A DNA stretch of 64,000 bases from Ancylobacter sp. WKF20 (GCF_029760895.1 NZ_CP121679.1:1240001-1304000); one strand, 5' to 3'. Numbered from the stretch's first letter, positions 1 to 8,550 are shown. Translations and numbers: made by a program. The notes: generated by a model not told the origin, from the sequence alone.

Positions 1-603
1 CGCCTCACGCTGGAACGCGCCGGCCGCGACGATGCGAGCCGCTATGTGTTCCGCCAGTCGAAGACCGGCGCCATCGTCGCCATTCCCGCCGCGCCCCAGC
101 TCGCCACGCGCATGGAAGCCGCCGAGCGCCGGCGCTTCACTCTGGCGGTCATCGGCCGGCCGGGGCAGGGGGAGAGCCAGCAGGAGGCGGATGCACGCGC
201 CCGGCGCCTCGTCATCGTCGACGAGACCGCCCGCCGCCCCTTCCTGCGCGACTGGTACAAGCATGTCTTCGCCGATATCCGGCAGGCGGCGGCGCGCGGC
301 CTCATCCGGCAGGCGGATGGCACGCTGCAGCTCGGCCCGGAAAAGCCGCGCGGGCATGAGGCATGGACACTGCCGCCGTGCCCCTCGATCGCCGGCAAGC
401 GCGATCAGGATCTGCGCGACACGGCCGTGACGTGGCTTGGCCGCGCCGGCTGCACCGTGCCGGAGATCGCCGCCATCACCGGCCACAAGATGGCGGGCAT
501 TCACGACGTGCTGCGCCACTACATGGCGACGCACCCCGAAATGGCCGATGACGCCATCAACAAGCTGGTCACGTGGATGGACAAGAAGGGCATGGCGGTA
601 TGA
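1..603 (+). CDS. Tyrosine recombinase (phage-type integrase), C-terminal part, cut by the window start
   Basis: Site-specific recombinase that would integrate or excise the element ending here. The frame is open from base 1, so the N-terminal and core-binding parts lie outside the window. Visible is the catalytic half: an 'FRQSKTGA' beta-hairpin segment, then 'DLRDTAV' with the second-box Arg, 'ITGHK' with the conserved His and 'RHYM' with the nucleophilic Tyr. The final 'AINKLVTWM' helix is typical of phage integrases in Rhizobiales. The spacer between the hairpin and the DLRDT box is long and Arg/Glu-rich, but the catalytic residues are intact. The stop overlaps the next gene (ATGA). A tRNA-Lys 3' fragment 570 bp downstream supports an integrase role. 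The ATG at 46 is internal, not the true start. Confidence 0.88.
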   Translation, partial: RLTLERAGRDDASRYVFRQSKTGAIVAIPAAPQLATRMEAAERRRFTLAVIGRPGQGESQQEADARARRLVIVDETARRPFLRDWYKHVFADIRQAAARGLIRQADGTLQLGPEKPRGHEAWTLPPCPSIAGKRDQDLRDTAVTWLGRAGCTVPEIAAITGHKMAGIHDVLRHYMATHPEMADDAINKLVTWMDKKGMAV

Positions 604-1085
604 GCGCCGGTGTTCGGTACTTTGTCTGGCGCGACGGTCGGCCGCGCTGGAACCCGGGGCCGAGCCTGCGGGCGCGCGGCTTTGTCGGCAAGGATTTGAA
701 GACGGATAGTGGCGAGTGGCTGGACCTCGGCGCAGCACTTGCCGCCGCGCAGCGCCTGAATGAGGCGGCCGGCCTGGGCGTCGCGGTGAAACGGCCGATG
801 AAGGCGAAGCCTCGGGAGGGCGCCGAAGGGTTTGTCTACGCGCTGTTCACCGACGACGCTGTGAAGGTCGGATTTTCTCGTGACCCGTTCTCTCGCGTGG
901 CCAACATGCGCACATCGCTTTCGAGCGACGTTGTCAGCCTGATAGCGGTGCGCGGTTCCCGCAGTGACGAGCGCCGCCTACACGAGGCGCTTAGCGAGCA
1001 CAGGACAAGGGGCGAGTGGTTTAAGATAACGCCCACCGTGCAAGCTGCTCTTGACGATGCGCTTAAGTTCGTGCGACCGACATAA
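600..1085 (+). CDS. GIY-YIG/T5orf172-like nuclease-fold protein, element passenger
   Basis: A 161-residue protein. The first ~50 residues ('YFVWRDGRPRWNPGPSLRARG') resemble the small N-terminal module seen beside rhizobial prophage integrases. The second half, from 'GFVYALFTDDAVKVGFSRD' through 'RGSRSDERRLHEAL' to 'GEWFKI', matches the pattern of GIY-YIG-like domains of the T5orf172/MUG113 type: a strand pair ending in K-V-G-F-S, the conserved 'E-x-x-L-H' region and the final 'R-G-E-W-F'. I chose the ATG at 600 because it forms a 4-bp ATGA overlap with the integrase stop, implying translational coupling. An in-frame ATG at 573 would lie inside the integrase. Whether it cuts DNA is unknown. 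Confidence 0.72.
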   Translation: MSAGVRYFVWRDGRPRWNPGPSLRARGFVGKDLKTDSGEWLDLGAALAAAQRLNEAAGLGVAVKRPMKAKPREGAEGFVYALFTDDAVKVGFSRDPFSRVANMRTSLSSDVVSLIAVRGSRSDERRLHEALSEHRTRGEWFKITPTVQAALDDALKFVRPT

Positions 1086-1172
1086 GACGCAATCGTGCGG
1101 TAACCACATGTCAATTGATGGTCTACCGCACAGTACGTTTCTGTAAGTGATTGATTTTATTACTTCACATTC

Positions 1173-1220
1173 AAACTTTTAATCATGGGGTCTTGGGTTC
1201 GAATCCCAACGGGCTCACCA
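1173..1220 (+). other. tRNA-Lys(UUU) 3' fragment, probable attR site
   Basis: The stretch contains the anticodon loop CTTTTAA (anticodon TTT), a variable loop GGTC, a perfect T-arm (TGGGTTCGAATCCCA) and the acceptor strand CGGGCTC followed by ACCA. The 5' half expected for a tRNA (GAGCCCG... and D-arm) is absent; the preceding bases are AT-rich and unstructured. A 3' tRNA fragment next to an integrase gene is the usual signature of the distal attachment site of an element integrated into a tRNA gene. The intact tRNA-Lys would be to the left of the window. Confidence 0.75.
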
Positions 1221-1266
1221 CTTCATCGCCCATGCCGAACCGCTTTTCGCCCGGAGCGACGCGCCG

Positions 1267-2532
1267 TCATGGCGTGCCGGCAGGGTCCGCCTCGAACCTG
1301 ACGCAGTTACGGCCGGCGTGCTTGGCGACGTAGAGCGCGCGATCAGCGTGCAGCAGCAGGTCTTCGATCGAGGTTTCGGCTGTCGGCGCGCAGGCGCCGC
1401 CGATGCTGACCGTCGCCATCTGGCGGTTTGGGCCTCGCGTAATGGGCGTGCTCTCCACCACCTGCCGCAGCCTTTCGGCGACGCTGATGGCACGCTCGCG
1501 ATCGACTCCCGGCAGCAGAACGGCGAATTCCTCCCCGCCTATGCGGGCGAGCACGTCGTGCGGCCTCAGCGCCGCGCGCACGCGGGCTGAAATCTCGATA
1601 AGCACCTCGTCGCCAAAGGCATGGCCGTAGCGGTCGTTCACCTGCTTGAAATGATCGACATCGAGCAGCAACGCCGCCAGCGGCTCGCCGCTGCGGTCCA
1701 GCAGCCGTCCCTGCTGGAAGAAGCTGCGCCGGTTCAGCACGCCGGTGAGCGCGTCCGTATCGGCGAGCTGCCGCAGATCGAGCGCGAGCTGATGCCTCTG
1801 CGAGACATCGACATAGGAATGCACGCGGTAGTCGCCGATACGGAAGCTGTGGCTTTGCAGAACCTTGTCACGGCCGCCGCCGGTGCGAATCTGGAATTCG
1901 GAGGTGGAGATGGTGCCATCGCCTCTCGGCGCCATGGACAGCTTCGCCGCCCACTTCACCTTTGCCGCCTCGCGGATGACCGGGTCCGGGTAGAGCCTGA
2001 GCCACCAGTCGTCGAGCGCGGCGATTTCCTCCAGCGTATATTCGAAGATATCCGTGAAGCCGCGATTGGCGAAAACGCCGACATCGTTGTCGTCCTCGAT
2101 CAGCAATGCCACCGGAAGCTGATCGAGGATGGTGGGGAGAAGCTGTACCCAGCGTCCCGATGTCGGGTCCGTCTCGCCCACGGCGCGAGACGGCGGGCTG
2201 GTCTCGATCAGGGTCAGCGCCCACATCGCCTCCTCTGCCGCGTTGGCCTGCCCCAGACGCCGCGCGGCGATCTGGAGATCGCGAGGCTCGCCAGCGAGGC
2301 GGGTGCGCAGGTGCAGAACCTCCGGCACGCGCCCATCTTCGGCAGCACGCAAATAGGCGGACAGCGCATCGACTGTCTCGGGAAAGAGTGCCGCCAACGT
2401 CAGGGGAAGCGCTTTGGCCGTCTCCCCGAAAAGAGCGACCGCTTCGGGATTGAGCGCGAGGACGGTGTCGGCGCGGACCGCGAGCATCGGAACGGCGACG
2501 GAAGACAGCCAGTCAAGCTCAGCAGAATTCAT
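1267..2532 (-). CDS. PAS-GGDEF diguanylate cyclase
   Basis: Predicted to make the second messenger cyclic di-GMP from two GTP in the cytoplasm. It has 421 residues and no membrane segment. Residues ~10-60 look like a degenerate PAS fold. Residues ~125-240 form a clearer PAS domain ('LLIEDDNDVGVFANRGFTDIFEYTLEEI'). A GGDEF domain from ~255 carries the 'DALTGVLNRRSF' start and an intact GGEEF signature at ~332-336. An RxxD inhibitory site (R-P-H-D) lies five residues before GGEEF, so product feedback is likely. No EAL domain is present, so this should be a cyclase only. It is transcribed alone, back to back with the element end. Confidence 0.9.
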   Translation of the reverse strand: MNSAELDWLSSVAVPMLAVRADTVLALNPEAVALFGETAKALPLTLAALFPETVDALSAYLRAAEDGRVPEVLHLRTRLAGEPRDLQIAARRLGQANAAEEAMWALTLIETSPPSRAVGETDPTSGRWVQLLPTILDQLPVALLIEDDNDVGVFANRGFTDIFEYTLEEIAALDDWWLRLYPDPVIREAAKVKWAAKLSMAPRGDGTISTSEFQIRTGGGRDKVLQSHSFRIGDYRVHSYVDVSQRHQLALDLRQLADTDALTGVLNRRSFFQQGRLLDRSGEPLAALLLDVDHFKQVNDRYGHAFGDEVLIEISARVRAALRPHDVLARIGGEEFAVLLPGVDRERAISVAERLRQVVESTPITRGPNRQMATVSIGGACAPTAETSIEDLLLHADRALYVAKHAGRNCVRFEADPAGTP

Positions 2533-2734
2533 GGCATGACGTGCGGTGACGGGACCGGCGTTTCGGGCGGCGCATCGCCAGGCGAAATCAAACTATCCGT
2601 CCGCCGCCGGTCGCAGGCAATAGGCGAAACGGCGTGTCGTCCGTCGGCAGGTCATCCGATGGTATTAATGCCGTGAACGCAACGATCCCCGCGGTGGTGC
2701 CGCGGGGCTCGCAGGTTTGAGGAATGCGGCAGTC

Positions 2735-4435
2735 TCAGGCGGCGCGCAGTGTCTGCACGAAGCTGCGCACTTCCTTATTGAGTTCCACCGCCTGCCCGGA
2801 GAGGTGCTGCGAGAGCCCCTTGAGCTGCACCGAGGCGGCGCCGGTGGTCTCGGCCGCCTCGCCCACGCCGTGGATGCTCTCATTGACGACGCGGGTGCCC
2901 TGCGCGGCATGCTGGGTGCTGTGGGCGATCTCGCGGGTTGCGGCACCCTGTTCCTCGATGGCGGCCGAGATCGCCGCCGAGGCGGTGCGGATCTCGTTGA
3001 TCGTCGTGGCGATGCGGGTGATCGACGAGACCGAACGGCCGGTCGCGCTCTGGATCTCGGTGACCTTGGCGGAGATCTCGTCGGTCGCCTTGGCGGTCTG
3101 GCTGGCGAGTTCCTTCACTTCCTGCGCCACGACGGCGAAGCCCTTGCCCGCCTCGCCGGCCCGCGCGGCCTCAATGGTCGCATTGAGCGCCAGAAGATTG
3201 GTCTGGCCGGCAATGCTGGTGATGAGGTCGATGACCGCGCCGATCTGGCTCGCCGCCTGGGTCAGCTCGGCGATCTCGCCCTGAATACGGTTCGAATCGG
3301 TGGAGGCGTTGTCGGCGATCTGTGCCGCGCGGACCACCTGCTCGGCGATCTCGCGCACCGAGGCGGACATTTCCTCCGTGGAGGCCGCCACGGTCTGCAC
3401 GCCGGAAGACGCTTCCGTCGCCGCGTCGGTGACCGCGCGGGCCTGCCGCGTCGTCTGCTCGGCGGCGGCGGAAAGACTGGTCGCCGCCTGCGCCACCTCG
3501 CTGGAGGAAGTTGAGAAGGCCTCGGCAAGCGCGCCCATGCGGCTCTCGAAGGTCGCGGCGATCTCTTCCTTCTGCTGGCGCAGCCGCTCCGCCGAACGCT
3601 GCTCCTCAAGGGCAGCCTGCTCGCGAAGATTGGCGTTGGCGATCAGCTCTTGCCGGAAGCGCGCGAGGCCTCGGGCCAACTGACCCACCTCGTCGCGGCG
3701 TTCGGTCTCGCCCACTTCCGTCTCGAAGTGGCCGGAGGTGAGCGCGCCCATCACGCCGACGATTCGGCCGATGGGCTTCACGATACCCTTGGTGGCGATC
3801 AGGAAGGCCAGCACGAGACAGGCGAGGATCGCCGTACCCGTGCCGGCATAAAGCTCGACCAGCGTGGCGTTGGCGCGCGCGTGCAGCTCTTCCTCGCGCT
3901 GATGCATCTCATCCTGAAGCGAGGAGACGAGTGTGGCGAGGTCGGCGCGCACCTTCTCCAGCGCCGGCTCGCAGTCCGTCATCATCATCTTGTCGGCGCG
4001 GTGCTTGTCGTCAGCGGTCGTAGCGGTGAACGCCGTCATGATGGTGGGGCCACACGCCGTCTTAACCTGGCTGTCGAAGCGGCTGACGATCGCGTCGATC
4101 GGCGCCGCGTGATCCGGCAGGGCGGCCTTGGCCTGTTCGGCATAGGCGTGAAGCTCGTCGAGCCCGTGCGACAATTCCTTTTCCGCTTCGCGGCTCTCTT
4201 CCGGACTGGTGGAGGCCAGGGCGTGAAAGATCGACCGTTCCGACCAGACGACCTGGAGGTTCATCCGCGCCAGAGCCACCGCCGCCTTGGCGTCGCCCTC
4301 GATCAGGGCCGTATAATCTTCCTGCATCTCGGACATGCGCCAGCCGGCGAACAGAGTGCAACCGGTCGAGCAGAGGCCGAGCAGCGCCACGACGAGGGAA
4401 ATCTTGCCCAGAATGGGCCAATTGGTGAATCTCAT
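2735..4435 (-). CDS. Methyl-accepting chemotaxis protein
   Basis: A transmembrane chemoreceptor. TM1 is at the N-terminus ('[22 protein letters not shown]'), followed by a periplasmic four-helix-type domain of ~150 residues, TM2 ('[14 protein letters not shown]'), a HAMP segment ('[16 protein letters not shown]') and a long coiled-coil signalling domain. Its hairpin tip '[25 protein letters not shown]' region is the highly conserved CheA/CheW contact. I prefer the start at 4435 ([12 protein letters not shown]), which places TM1 at the usual distance. An upstream in-frame ATG at 4510 would add 25 residues, and a GGAGGAG lies 27 bases before 4435, so the start is not certain. No C-terminal methyltransferase tether is seen. 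The ligand is unknown and no che genes are nearby. Confidence 0.92.
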   Translation of the reverse strand: MRFTNWPILGKISLVVALLGLCSTGCTLFAGWRMSEMQEDYTALIEGDAKAAVALARMNLQVVWSERSIFHALASTSPEESREAEKELSHGLDELHAYAEQAKAALPDHAAPIDAIVSRFDSQVKTACGPTIMTAFTATTADDKHRADKMMMTDCEPALEKVRADLATLVSSLQDEMHQREEELHARANATLVELYAGTGTAILACLVLAFLIATKGIVKPIGRIVGVMGALTSGHFETEVGETERRDEVGQLARGLARFRQELIANANLREQAALEEQRSAERLRQQKEEIAATFESRMGALAEAFSTSSSEVAQAATSLSAAAEQTTRQARAVTDAATEASSGVQTVAASTEEMSASVREIAEQVVRAAQIADNASTDSNRIQGEIAELTQAASQIGAVIDLITSIAGQTNLLALNATIEAARAGEAGKGFAVVAQEVKELASQTAKATDEISAKVTEIQSATGRSVSSITRIATTINEIRTASAAISAAIEEQGAATREIAHSTQHAAQGTRVVNESIHGVGEAAETTGAASVQLKGLSQHLSGQAVELNKEVRSFVQTLRAA

Positions 4436-4564
4436 CGCGGCACTTTCATGCGTTATTGAAGGCTCCTCCAACATGAGTCCGCGTGGCTTGCCCGAGGCTG
4501 GCTTCGCCATCGTATCGCGGCCGAAAAGCTGATCTTTATGCGCAGGCGGTGCGTAGCCACATCT

Positions 4565-4846
4565 TCAGCCAAGAAGCGTGTAAAGCGTGCGCGCCTCTTC
4601 CGCGGGCCCGCGACGGGCACCGACCGACTCGACCCGCACCACGACGACCCCCTGCTGCAAGGCGAGGGTGAGAACATCGCCGGGACGCAGCGCGCGGCCG
4701 GGCTTGTCCAGCCGCACCGGCTGGTTGTGATGGGTGATCCGCACCATGCCGCGCTCGATCAGCGCGACGGCAACGCTCCGGGTCTTCGCAAAACGTGCGC
4801 GCCAGAGCCAGACATCGGCGCGGCAGGCTGTGTCACTGTCGCTCAT
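4565..4846 (-). CDS. S4-domain RNA-binding protein, HslR-like
   Basis: A 93-residue protein that is almost entirely one S4 fold: 'CRADVWLWRARFAKTRSVAVALIERGMVRI' followed by 'KPGRALRPGDVLTL'. This matches the HslR/Hsp15 group, which in E. coli binds free 50S subunits carrying nascent chains after heat shock. The C-terminal Arg/Glu tail is shorter than in the E. coli protein. The role in recycling stalled 50S subunits is inherited from the family, not shown here. It is a single gene on the minus strand between the chemoreceptor and a secreted hydrolase. Confidence 0.85.
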   Translation of the reverse strand: MSDSDTACRADVWLWRARFAKTRSVAVALIERGMVRITHHNQPVRLDKPGRALRPGDVLTLALQQGVVVVRVESVGARRGPAEEARTLYTLLG

Positions 4847-4914
4847 CCGCGACGCGGGCTCCGTTCTTGCAGTCCATCAACGCGCCCGCCCCCGCTCGGG
4901 TGCAGGGCGGGCGA

Positions 4915-5568
4915 TCAGTTGCCCGTCATGCCTTCCAGCGTCGAGATGACGAACTGATGGAACTTGTCCATCGTGTCGATGCTGGTGTGGCTGATATTGG
5001 GTTGGCCGGAGAGGTCGAAATTCTCCAGCTGCCCGGTATAGCCGGGCACCGCTGAGACCGGCTTGCCGAAGCCGTCCTGCGCCCAGAAATTGATGAAGAC
5101 GGCGACGTTATTCGGCACGGGGCCGGGGTCGGTCGCGTCGAAGGTCACGCCGAGATCGACGGGGATGTTGTTCGCCTGGATGGTCGTGGCAATGTCGATC
5201 ACCGCATTGGCGCCGAGCGAATGGCCGATGATGACGACCGGGCCGGTATGGCCGCCCTGAGAGCGCGTTTTGATGAGGTCGATCACCTTCTGGGCTTCGT
5301 CCCAACCATAGATCTGCGAGGTGTAACCCTTCTCCACCAGTTCCTGCGCCAGGCTGTCCATGCCGAGCGAAAAAACGCCGAAAAGACCGCGCAGGAGGTA
5401 TACATGCGTGTCGGCGCGGGACGGCAGTGGCTGGCCGGGCTTGGCTGTCACAGGTGCTGCCGCCCATGGCGGGCGCGGCGAAGTCTGGGCCGAAGCCGGC
5501 ACGGTGAAGAGGAGCGCGAAAGCGGTCGCCAGCAGCGCGGCCGCGGCGATGAAGCGGTCGAGTTTCAT
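4915..5568 (-). CDS. Secreted alpha/beta-hydrolase-fold protein
   Basis: A 217-residue protein with a Sec signal peptide (hydrophobic core 'AAALLATAFALLF', cleavage near 'ASAQ'). The mature part has a strand 'HVYLLRGLFGVFSLGM', then the nucleophile elbow 'GHSLG' (Ser) and a late 'ISHTSID' that could supply the catalytic His. I chose the start at 5568 because GGAAGGA lies immediately upstream and the signal peptide begins there; the frame is open further upstream. A second gene in this window (34499-35284) has the same architecture, so this is a small paralogous family. The substrate is unknown; lipase- or esterase-like activity is an inference from the fold. Confidence 0.75.
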   Translation of the reverse strand: MKLDRFIAAAALLATAFALLFTVPASAQTSPRPPWAAAPVTAKPGQPLPSRADTHVYLLRGLFGVFSLGMDSLAQELVEKGYTSQIYGWDEAQKVIDLIKTRSQGGHTGPVVIIGHSLGANAVIDIATTIQANNIPVDLGVTFDATDPGPVPNNVAVFINFWAQDGFGKPVSAVPGYTGQLENFDLSGQPNISHTSIDTMDKFHQFVISTLEGMTGN

Positions 5569-5668
5569 TCCTTCCCCCGAAGCGCACGCAGAGTGCGCGC
5601 CGTATAAAATCAGAGCCGCCGGGCTTGTCCACCGCCCGCGGCTTCCTGCAGCACGCGAGAGATGAGTT

Positions 5669-5968
5669 ATGACGATCACCACCGAGGCGCGCGTCTCCAC
5701 TGTTAACGGCAGCCGCTATCTCCAGCAGCTCTGCAAGCACTGGTCACACAAGCTGGAGGTCGAGTTCACGCCGGAGCACGGAACGGTGAAGCTGCCCGAT
5801 GGCGCGCTCGCCACCATGTCCGCGCAGCCCGAGACGCTGGCCGTCCACATCAGCGCGCCGGATGCCGAGATCCTCGAACGCATGAAGGACGTGGTTGCCC
5901 GGCACCTCGACCGCTTTGCCTTCCGCGAGGCGCCGCTCGCCTTCAACTGGCAAGACGCCGCAGCCTGA
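5669..5968 (+). CDS. DUF2218 family protein
   Basis: A 99-residue soluble protein with the DUF2218 pattern: 'RYLQQLCKHWSHKLEVEF' near the N-terminus, a middle 'HISAPDAEILERMKDVVARHL' helix and the ending 'RFAFREAPLAFNW'. The family has no established function; members are often found near iron or siderophore genes, which is not the case here. It is divergent from the secreted hydrolase, with a 100-bp shared promoter region, and stands alone. Confidence 0.85.
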   Translation: MTITTEARVSTVNGSRYLQQLCKHWSHKLEVEFTPEHGTVKLPDGALATMSAQPETLAVHISAPDAEILERMKDVVARHLDRFAFREAPLAFNWQDAAA

Positions 5969-6045
5969 CACCGTCGATTTTTCTCGAAATTCGCAGTGAT
6001 TTTGGTGTTCTTTCCGCTGCGGGCAACGCCCGGAGGAGAGGAACC

Positions 6046-6537
6046 ATGTCCAGACTGCTCATCGCCGCCCTGCTGCTGGCGGCTTCATCCCTTACCGCTT
6101 CGGCCCAGTGGGTCTCGGAGAAGGAAGGTGGCGCGTTTGACGACGACGCCACGCACCTCGCCGTGACCGTCGCCGGCGACTACGTTTTCGGCCTGCGCTG
6201 CCGCAGTGACAATCTGGAAGCGGTCTTCATCACGCCGGAAAAGATCGACGACCCGAAGGACGTCGAGGCGATGAACACGGTGGGCGCCAAGCTGCGCGTG
6301 CGTGCGGACAAGGGCGAGATCCTCGTCTTCGATGCCGTCGCTCATGAGGTGAAGGGCACGCTCGGCATCGTGGCCGAGGTGGACGAGGATCTCTTCCTCG
6401 AGGTGATGGACGCGGATTCGTCGATTTCCGTCGTCATCACCATGAAGGGCGAGAATTTCCACGAGACCAAGTTCAACGCTCGCGGTTCCACCAAGGCGCT
6501 GGAAGAGGTCGCCGACGGTTGCGGCATCAGCTACTGA
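6046..6537 (+). CDS. Hypothetical secreted protein
   Basis: Begins after a strong ribosome binding site (GGAGGAGAGG) with a Sec signal peptide ('LLIAALLLAASSLTASAQW'). The mature ~140 residues are acidic, rich in Asp/Glu/Val and have two Cys (one in 'GLRCRSDN', one in 'ADGCGI') that could form a disulfide. It looks like a small all-beta periplasmic protein. I do not recognise the family. Its last 11 bp overlap the end of the convergent tusA-like gene. Confidence 0.7.
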   Translation: MSRLLIAALLLAASSLTASAQWVSEKEGGAFDDDATHLAVTVAGDYVFGLRCRSDNLEAVFITPEKIDDPKDVEAMNTVGAKLRVRADKGEILVFDAVAHEVKGTLGIVAEVDEDLFLEVMDADSSISVVITMKGENFHETKFNARGSTKALEEVADGCGISY

Positions 6538-6784
6538 CGCTAACCGTGGCCTTGCGCAGCGTGAAGGTGAGCACGCCGTCCTGCTGCGCCTGCCCCTCCA
6601 GCCGATGACCGTCCTGCTGGGCGAGGTGGGGGATGTCGATCACCGCCATCGGGTCGGTGCATTGGATGATGAGGCGTGCGCCCGGCGCCGCTCGTTCCAG
6701 CGCCCGCCGCGTGTGCAGCGCGGGCAGGGGGCATTTCAGCCCCCGGAGGTCCAGCCGGAGCACAGTATCGCTGTCGTCGGACAT
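6527..6784 (-). CDS. TusA-type sulfur carrier protein
   Basis: An 85-residue protein with the TusA/SirA signature 'LDLRGLKCPLPALHTRRAL'. The Cys in the C-P-x-P motif is the persulfide-carrying residue, which passes sulfur on for tRNA thiolation or cofactor synthesis. I took the start at 6784, after a GGAGG; the frame is open to 6865 but the upstream part is not conserved-looking. It lies beside mobB and mobA, so a role in supplying sulfur around molybdenum cofactor metabolism is possible but not demonstrated. Confidence 0.87.
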   Translation of the reverse strand: MSDDSDTVLRLDLRGLKCPLPALHTRRALERAAPGARLIIQCTDPMAVIDIPHLAQQDGHRLEGQAQQDGVLTFTLRKATVSVSS

Positions 6785-6972
6785 GGCCGCCTCCGCCCGC
6801 GTTCCTTGCATGAGCGCACCTAATCCGGCCGGCGCCCATCCGGCAAGTCGCACGCGGCGCGGCATGATCGCCCCGCGCCGGATCGACGCCGGCTATGGGG
6901 TCATGGCCGGCACCCGCTTGACTTGTGCGCCTCGACGACCGACCTCAGCGGCGGATGGTTGAGGAGGAGCGG

Positions 6973-7509
6973 ATGCGGCTCATCGGTTTCGCCGGCTGGA
7001 GCGGCGCGGGCAAGACGACCCTGCTGGCCCAGCTCATTCCGGCGCTGGTGGCGCGGGGACTGCGCGTTTCCACCATCAAGCACGCCCACCACAATTTCGA
7101 TATCGACGTGCCCGGCAAGGATTCGCACACGCACCGTGTCGCCGGCGCGACCGAGGTGCTGGTGTCGTCCGGTAATCGCTGGGCCCTGATGCATGAGCTG
7201 CGTGGCGCTGCCGAGCCGGAACTGCCGGAACTGGTGGCCCATCTCGCGGCGGTCGACATCGTGCTGGTCGAGGGCTTCAAGCGCGACCATCATCCGAAGA
7301 TCGAGATTCACCGGGCCGAGGTCGGCAAGCCACTGCTGCACCCCGATGACCCGTACATCGTCGCCATCGCCTCGGACGCGCCGCTTGAGGGCGTCACCCT
7401 GCCGGTGATCGACCTCGACGACATCGAGGCCATCGCGGCGGCGGTCGAGCGCCATGCGGCGCCGGTGGAAAGCATCCTCTGGCGCGCAAGTGCGCCTCAG
7501 CTGGCCTGA
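6973..7509 (+). CDS. mobB: Molybdopterin-guanine dinucleotide biosynthesis adaptor MobB
   Basis: A 178-residue P-loop GTPase-like protein beginning 'MRLIGFAGWSGAGKTTLL' (Walker A). It is followed by 'TIKHAHHNFDIDVPGKDSH' and 'LVEGFKRDHHPKIEIHR', which are MobB hallmarks. It assists MobA in attaching GMP to molybdopterin. The start at 6973 follows GAGGAGGAG; the upstream in-frame ATG at 6925 lacks such a site. It is convergent with mobA, overlapping it by 13 bp. A hairpin formed by GCTGGCC and GGCCAGC (7500-7518) covers the junction and may end both transcripts. Confidence 0.93.
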   Translation: MRLIGFAGWSGAGKTTLLAQLIPALVARGLRVSTIKHAHHNFDIDVPGKDSHTHRVAGATEVLVSSGNRWALMHELRGAAEPELPELVAHLAAVDIVLVEGFKRDHHPKIEIHRAEVGKPLLHPDDPYIVAIASDAPLEGVTLPVIDLDDIEAIAAAVERHAAPVESILWRASAPQLA

Positions 7510-8102
7510 GCGGCCAGCGCCTCGGCGTGCGCGAGGTCGTCGGGCGTGTTGACGTTGAAGAACGGGTCAAGCGGCGTGACGGGCCAGTCGACCGTGGCCG
7601 CCCCAACCCGCGCCAGCCAGGCATCCACGCGTCGCTGACCATCCTGAAGCAGGAGACGGCGCAAATCCTCCCGCGCCGCGACCGGCCACAGGCCGACCAC
7701 GCCATGCACCCGCCCGCCCGAGCCGGCGCAGGCGGCGCCGTCACGCCCGGCCGCTTGCGTCAGTCGCGCGGCGAGATCCGCCGGCAGGAACGGGCAGTCG
7801 GATGGGACGGTGAGCAAATGGCGGGCCTGCGGCAAGTGTGCCGCGAGATGGTCGAGCCCAGCGAGAATACCGGCGAGCGGCCCGGGCCGATCCGGCACGC
7901 TGTCGGGGATAACCGGCAGATCGAGCCCGAAGCGCTCGGCCGGCCCGTTGGCGTTGAGCAGAAGCGGGGAAACCTGAGGCCCGACGATCCGGGCGATCCG
8001 GGCGAGGATGGTCTCGCCGCCCAGCCGAAGCAGCGCCTTGTCGCCGCCACCCATGCGCCGGGACAGGCCGCCCGCGAGGATGAGGCCGGCGGGTGCGTCC
8101 AT
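7497..8102 (-). CDS. mobA: Molybdenum cofactor guanylyltransferase MobA
   Basis: Transfers GMP from GTP to Mo-molybdopterin, giving the bis-MGD precursor for enzymes such as formate dehydrogenase. It has 201 residues. The N-terminal nucleotide-binding motif is 'ILAGGLSRRMGGGDKALL' and the downstream conserved stretches are 'PLAGILAGLDH', 'VPSDCPFLPADL' and 'FFNVNTPDDL'. The start ATG at 8102 overlaps the stop of the upstream membrane-protein gene (TGATG), implying co-transcription. The same frame stays open upstream to 8546, but that part is the shadow of the membrane-protein gene. Confidence 0.93.
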   Translation of the reverse strand: MDAPAGLILAGGLSRRMGGGDKALLRLGGETILARIARIVGPQVSPLLLNANGPAERFGLDLPVIPDSVPDRPGPLAGILAGLDHLAAHLPQARHLLTVPSDCPFLPADLAARLTQAAGRDGAACAGSGGRVHGVVGLWPVAAREDLRRLLLQDGQRRVDAWLARVGAATVDWPVTPLDPFFNVNTPDDLAHAEALAAQAS

Positions 8103-8533
8103 CACGCGGTCGGCCGGGTGAGCAGATAGGCGGAGACAGCGATGAAGGTCACGCCGATCATGCCGAGCACTGGCAGCGACAGGCCGAGCATCACCAGAAT
8201 GCCGAAGCTGGCCATCATCGAGCCCGTCGCGACGAACTGCGCCCAGCGCGGCACCGCTCCATTCGCGCGCCAGGCGCGCACGGAGGGGCCGAGCCTGGGA
8301 TGTCCCAGCAGCCACGCCTCGAAGCGCGGCGAGGAGCGGGAGAACAGCCAGGCCGCGAGAATGAGGAACACTGTACCGGGCATGCCGGGCATGATGATGC
8401 CGAAGATGCCGAGACCGACGCATAGCCAGCCGGCCGCGAACATCACCCAGCGCAGAGGTGACGTTGCGGAATAAACCGGCGATCTCGGCTCGTCCCGTGG
8501 CGGCATCGCGGCGCTCGGTCCAAGTTGTCCCAT
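8102..8533 (-). CDS. DUF454/YbaN family small inner membrane protein
   Basis: About 143 residues with hydrophobic segments 'WVMFAAGWLCVGLGIFGII', 'PGTVFLILAAWLFSR' and two near the C-terminus. The 'GIFGIIMPGMPGTVFLILAAWLFSRSSPRFEAWLL' region is the YbaN/DUF454 signature. The function of the family is not established. Either the ATG at 8533 or a GTG at 8542 could be the start; neither has a strong ribosome binding site. It is translationally coupled to mobA and lies directly downstream of recG, so recG-ybaN-mobA may be one transcript. Confidence 0.8.
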   Translation of the reverse strand: MGQLGPSAAMPPRDEPRSPVYSATSPLRWVMFAAGWLCVGLGIFGIIMPGMPGTVFLILAAWLFSRSSPRFEAWLLGHPRLGPSVRAWRANGAVPRWAQFVATGSMMASFGILVMLGLSLPVLGMIGVTFIAVSAYLLTRPTA

Positions 8534-8550
8534 GGTCAACACACAATAAC

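Noticed and set aside
1140..1220. An intact tRNA-Lys gene
   Set aside because: The 5' acceptor strand and D-arm are missing; only the anticodon loop to CCA is present.
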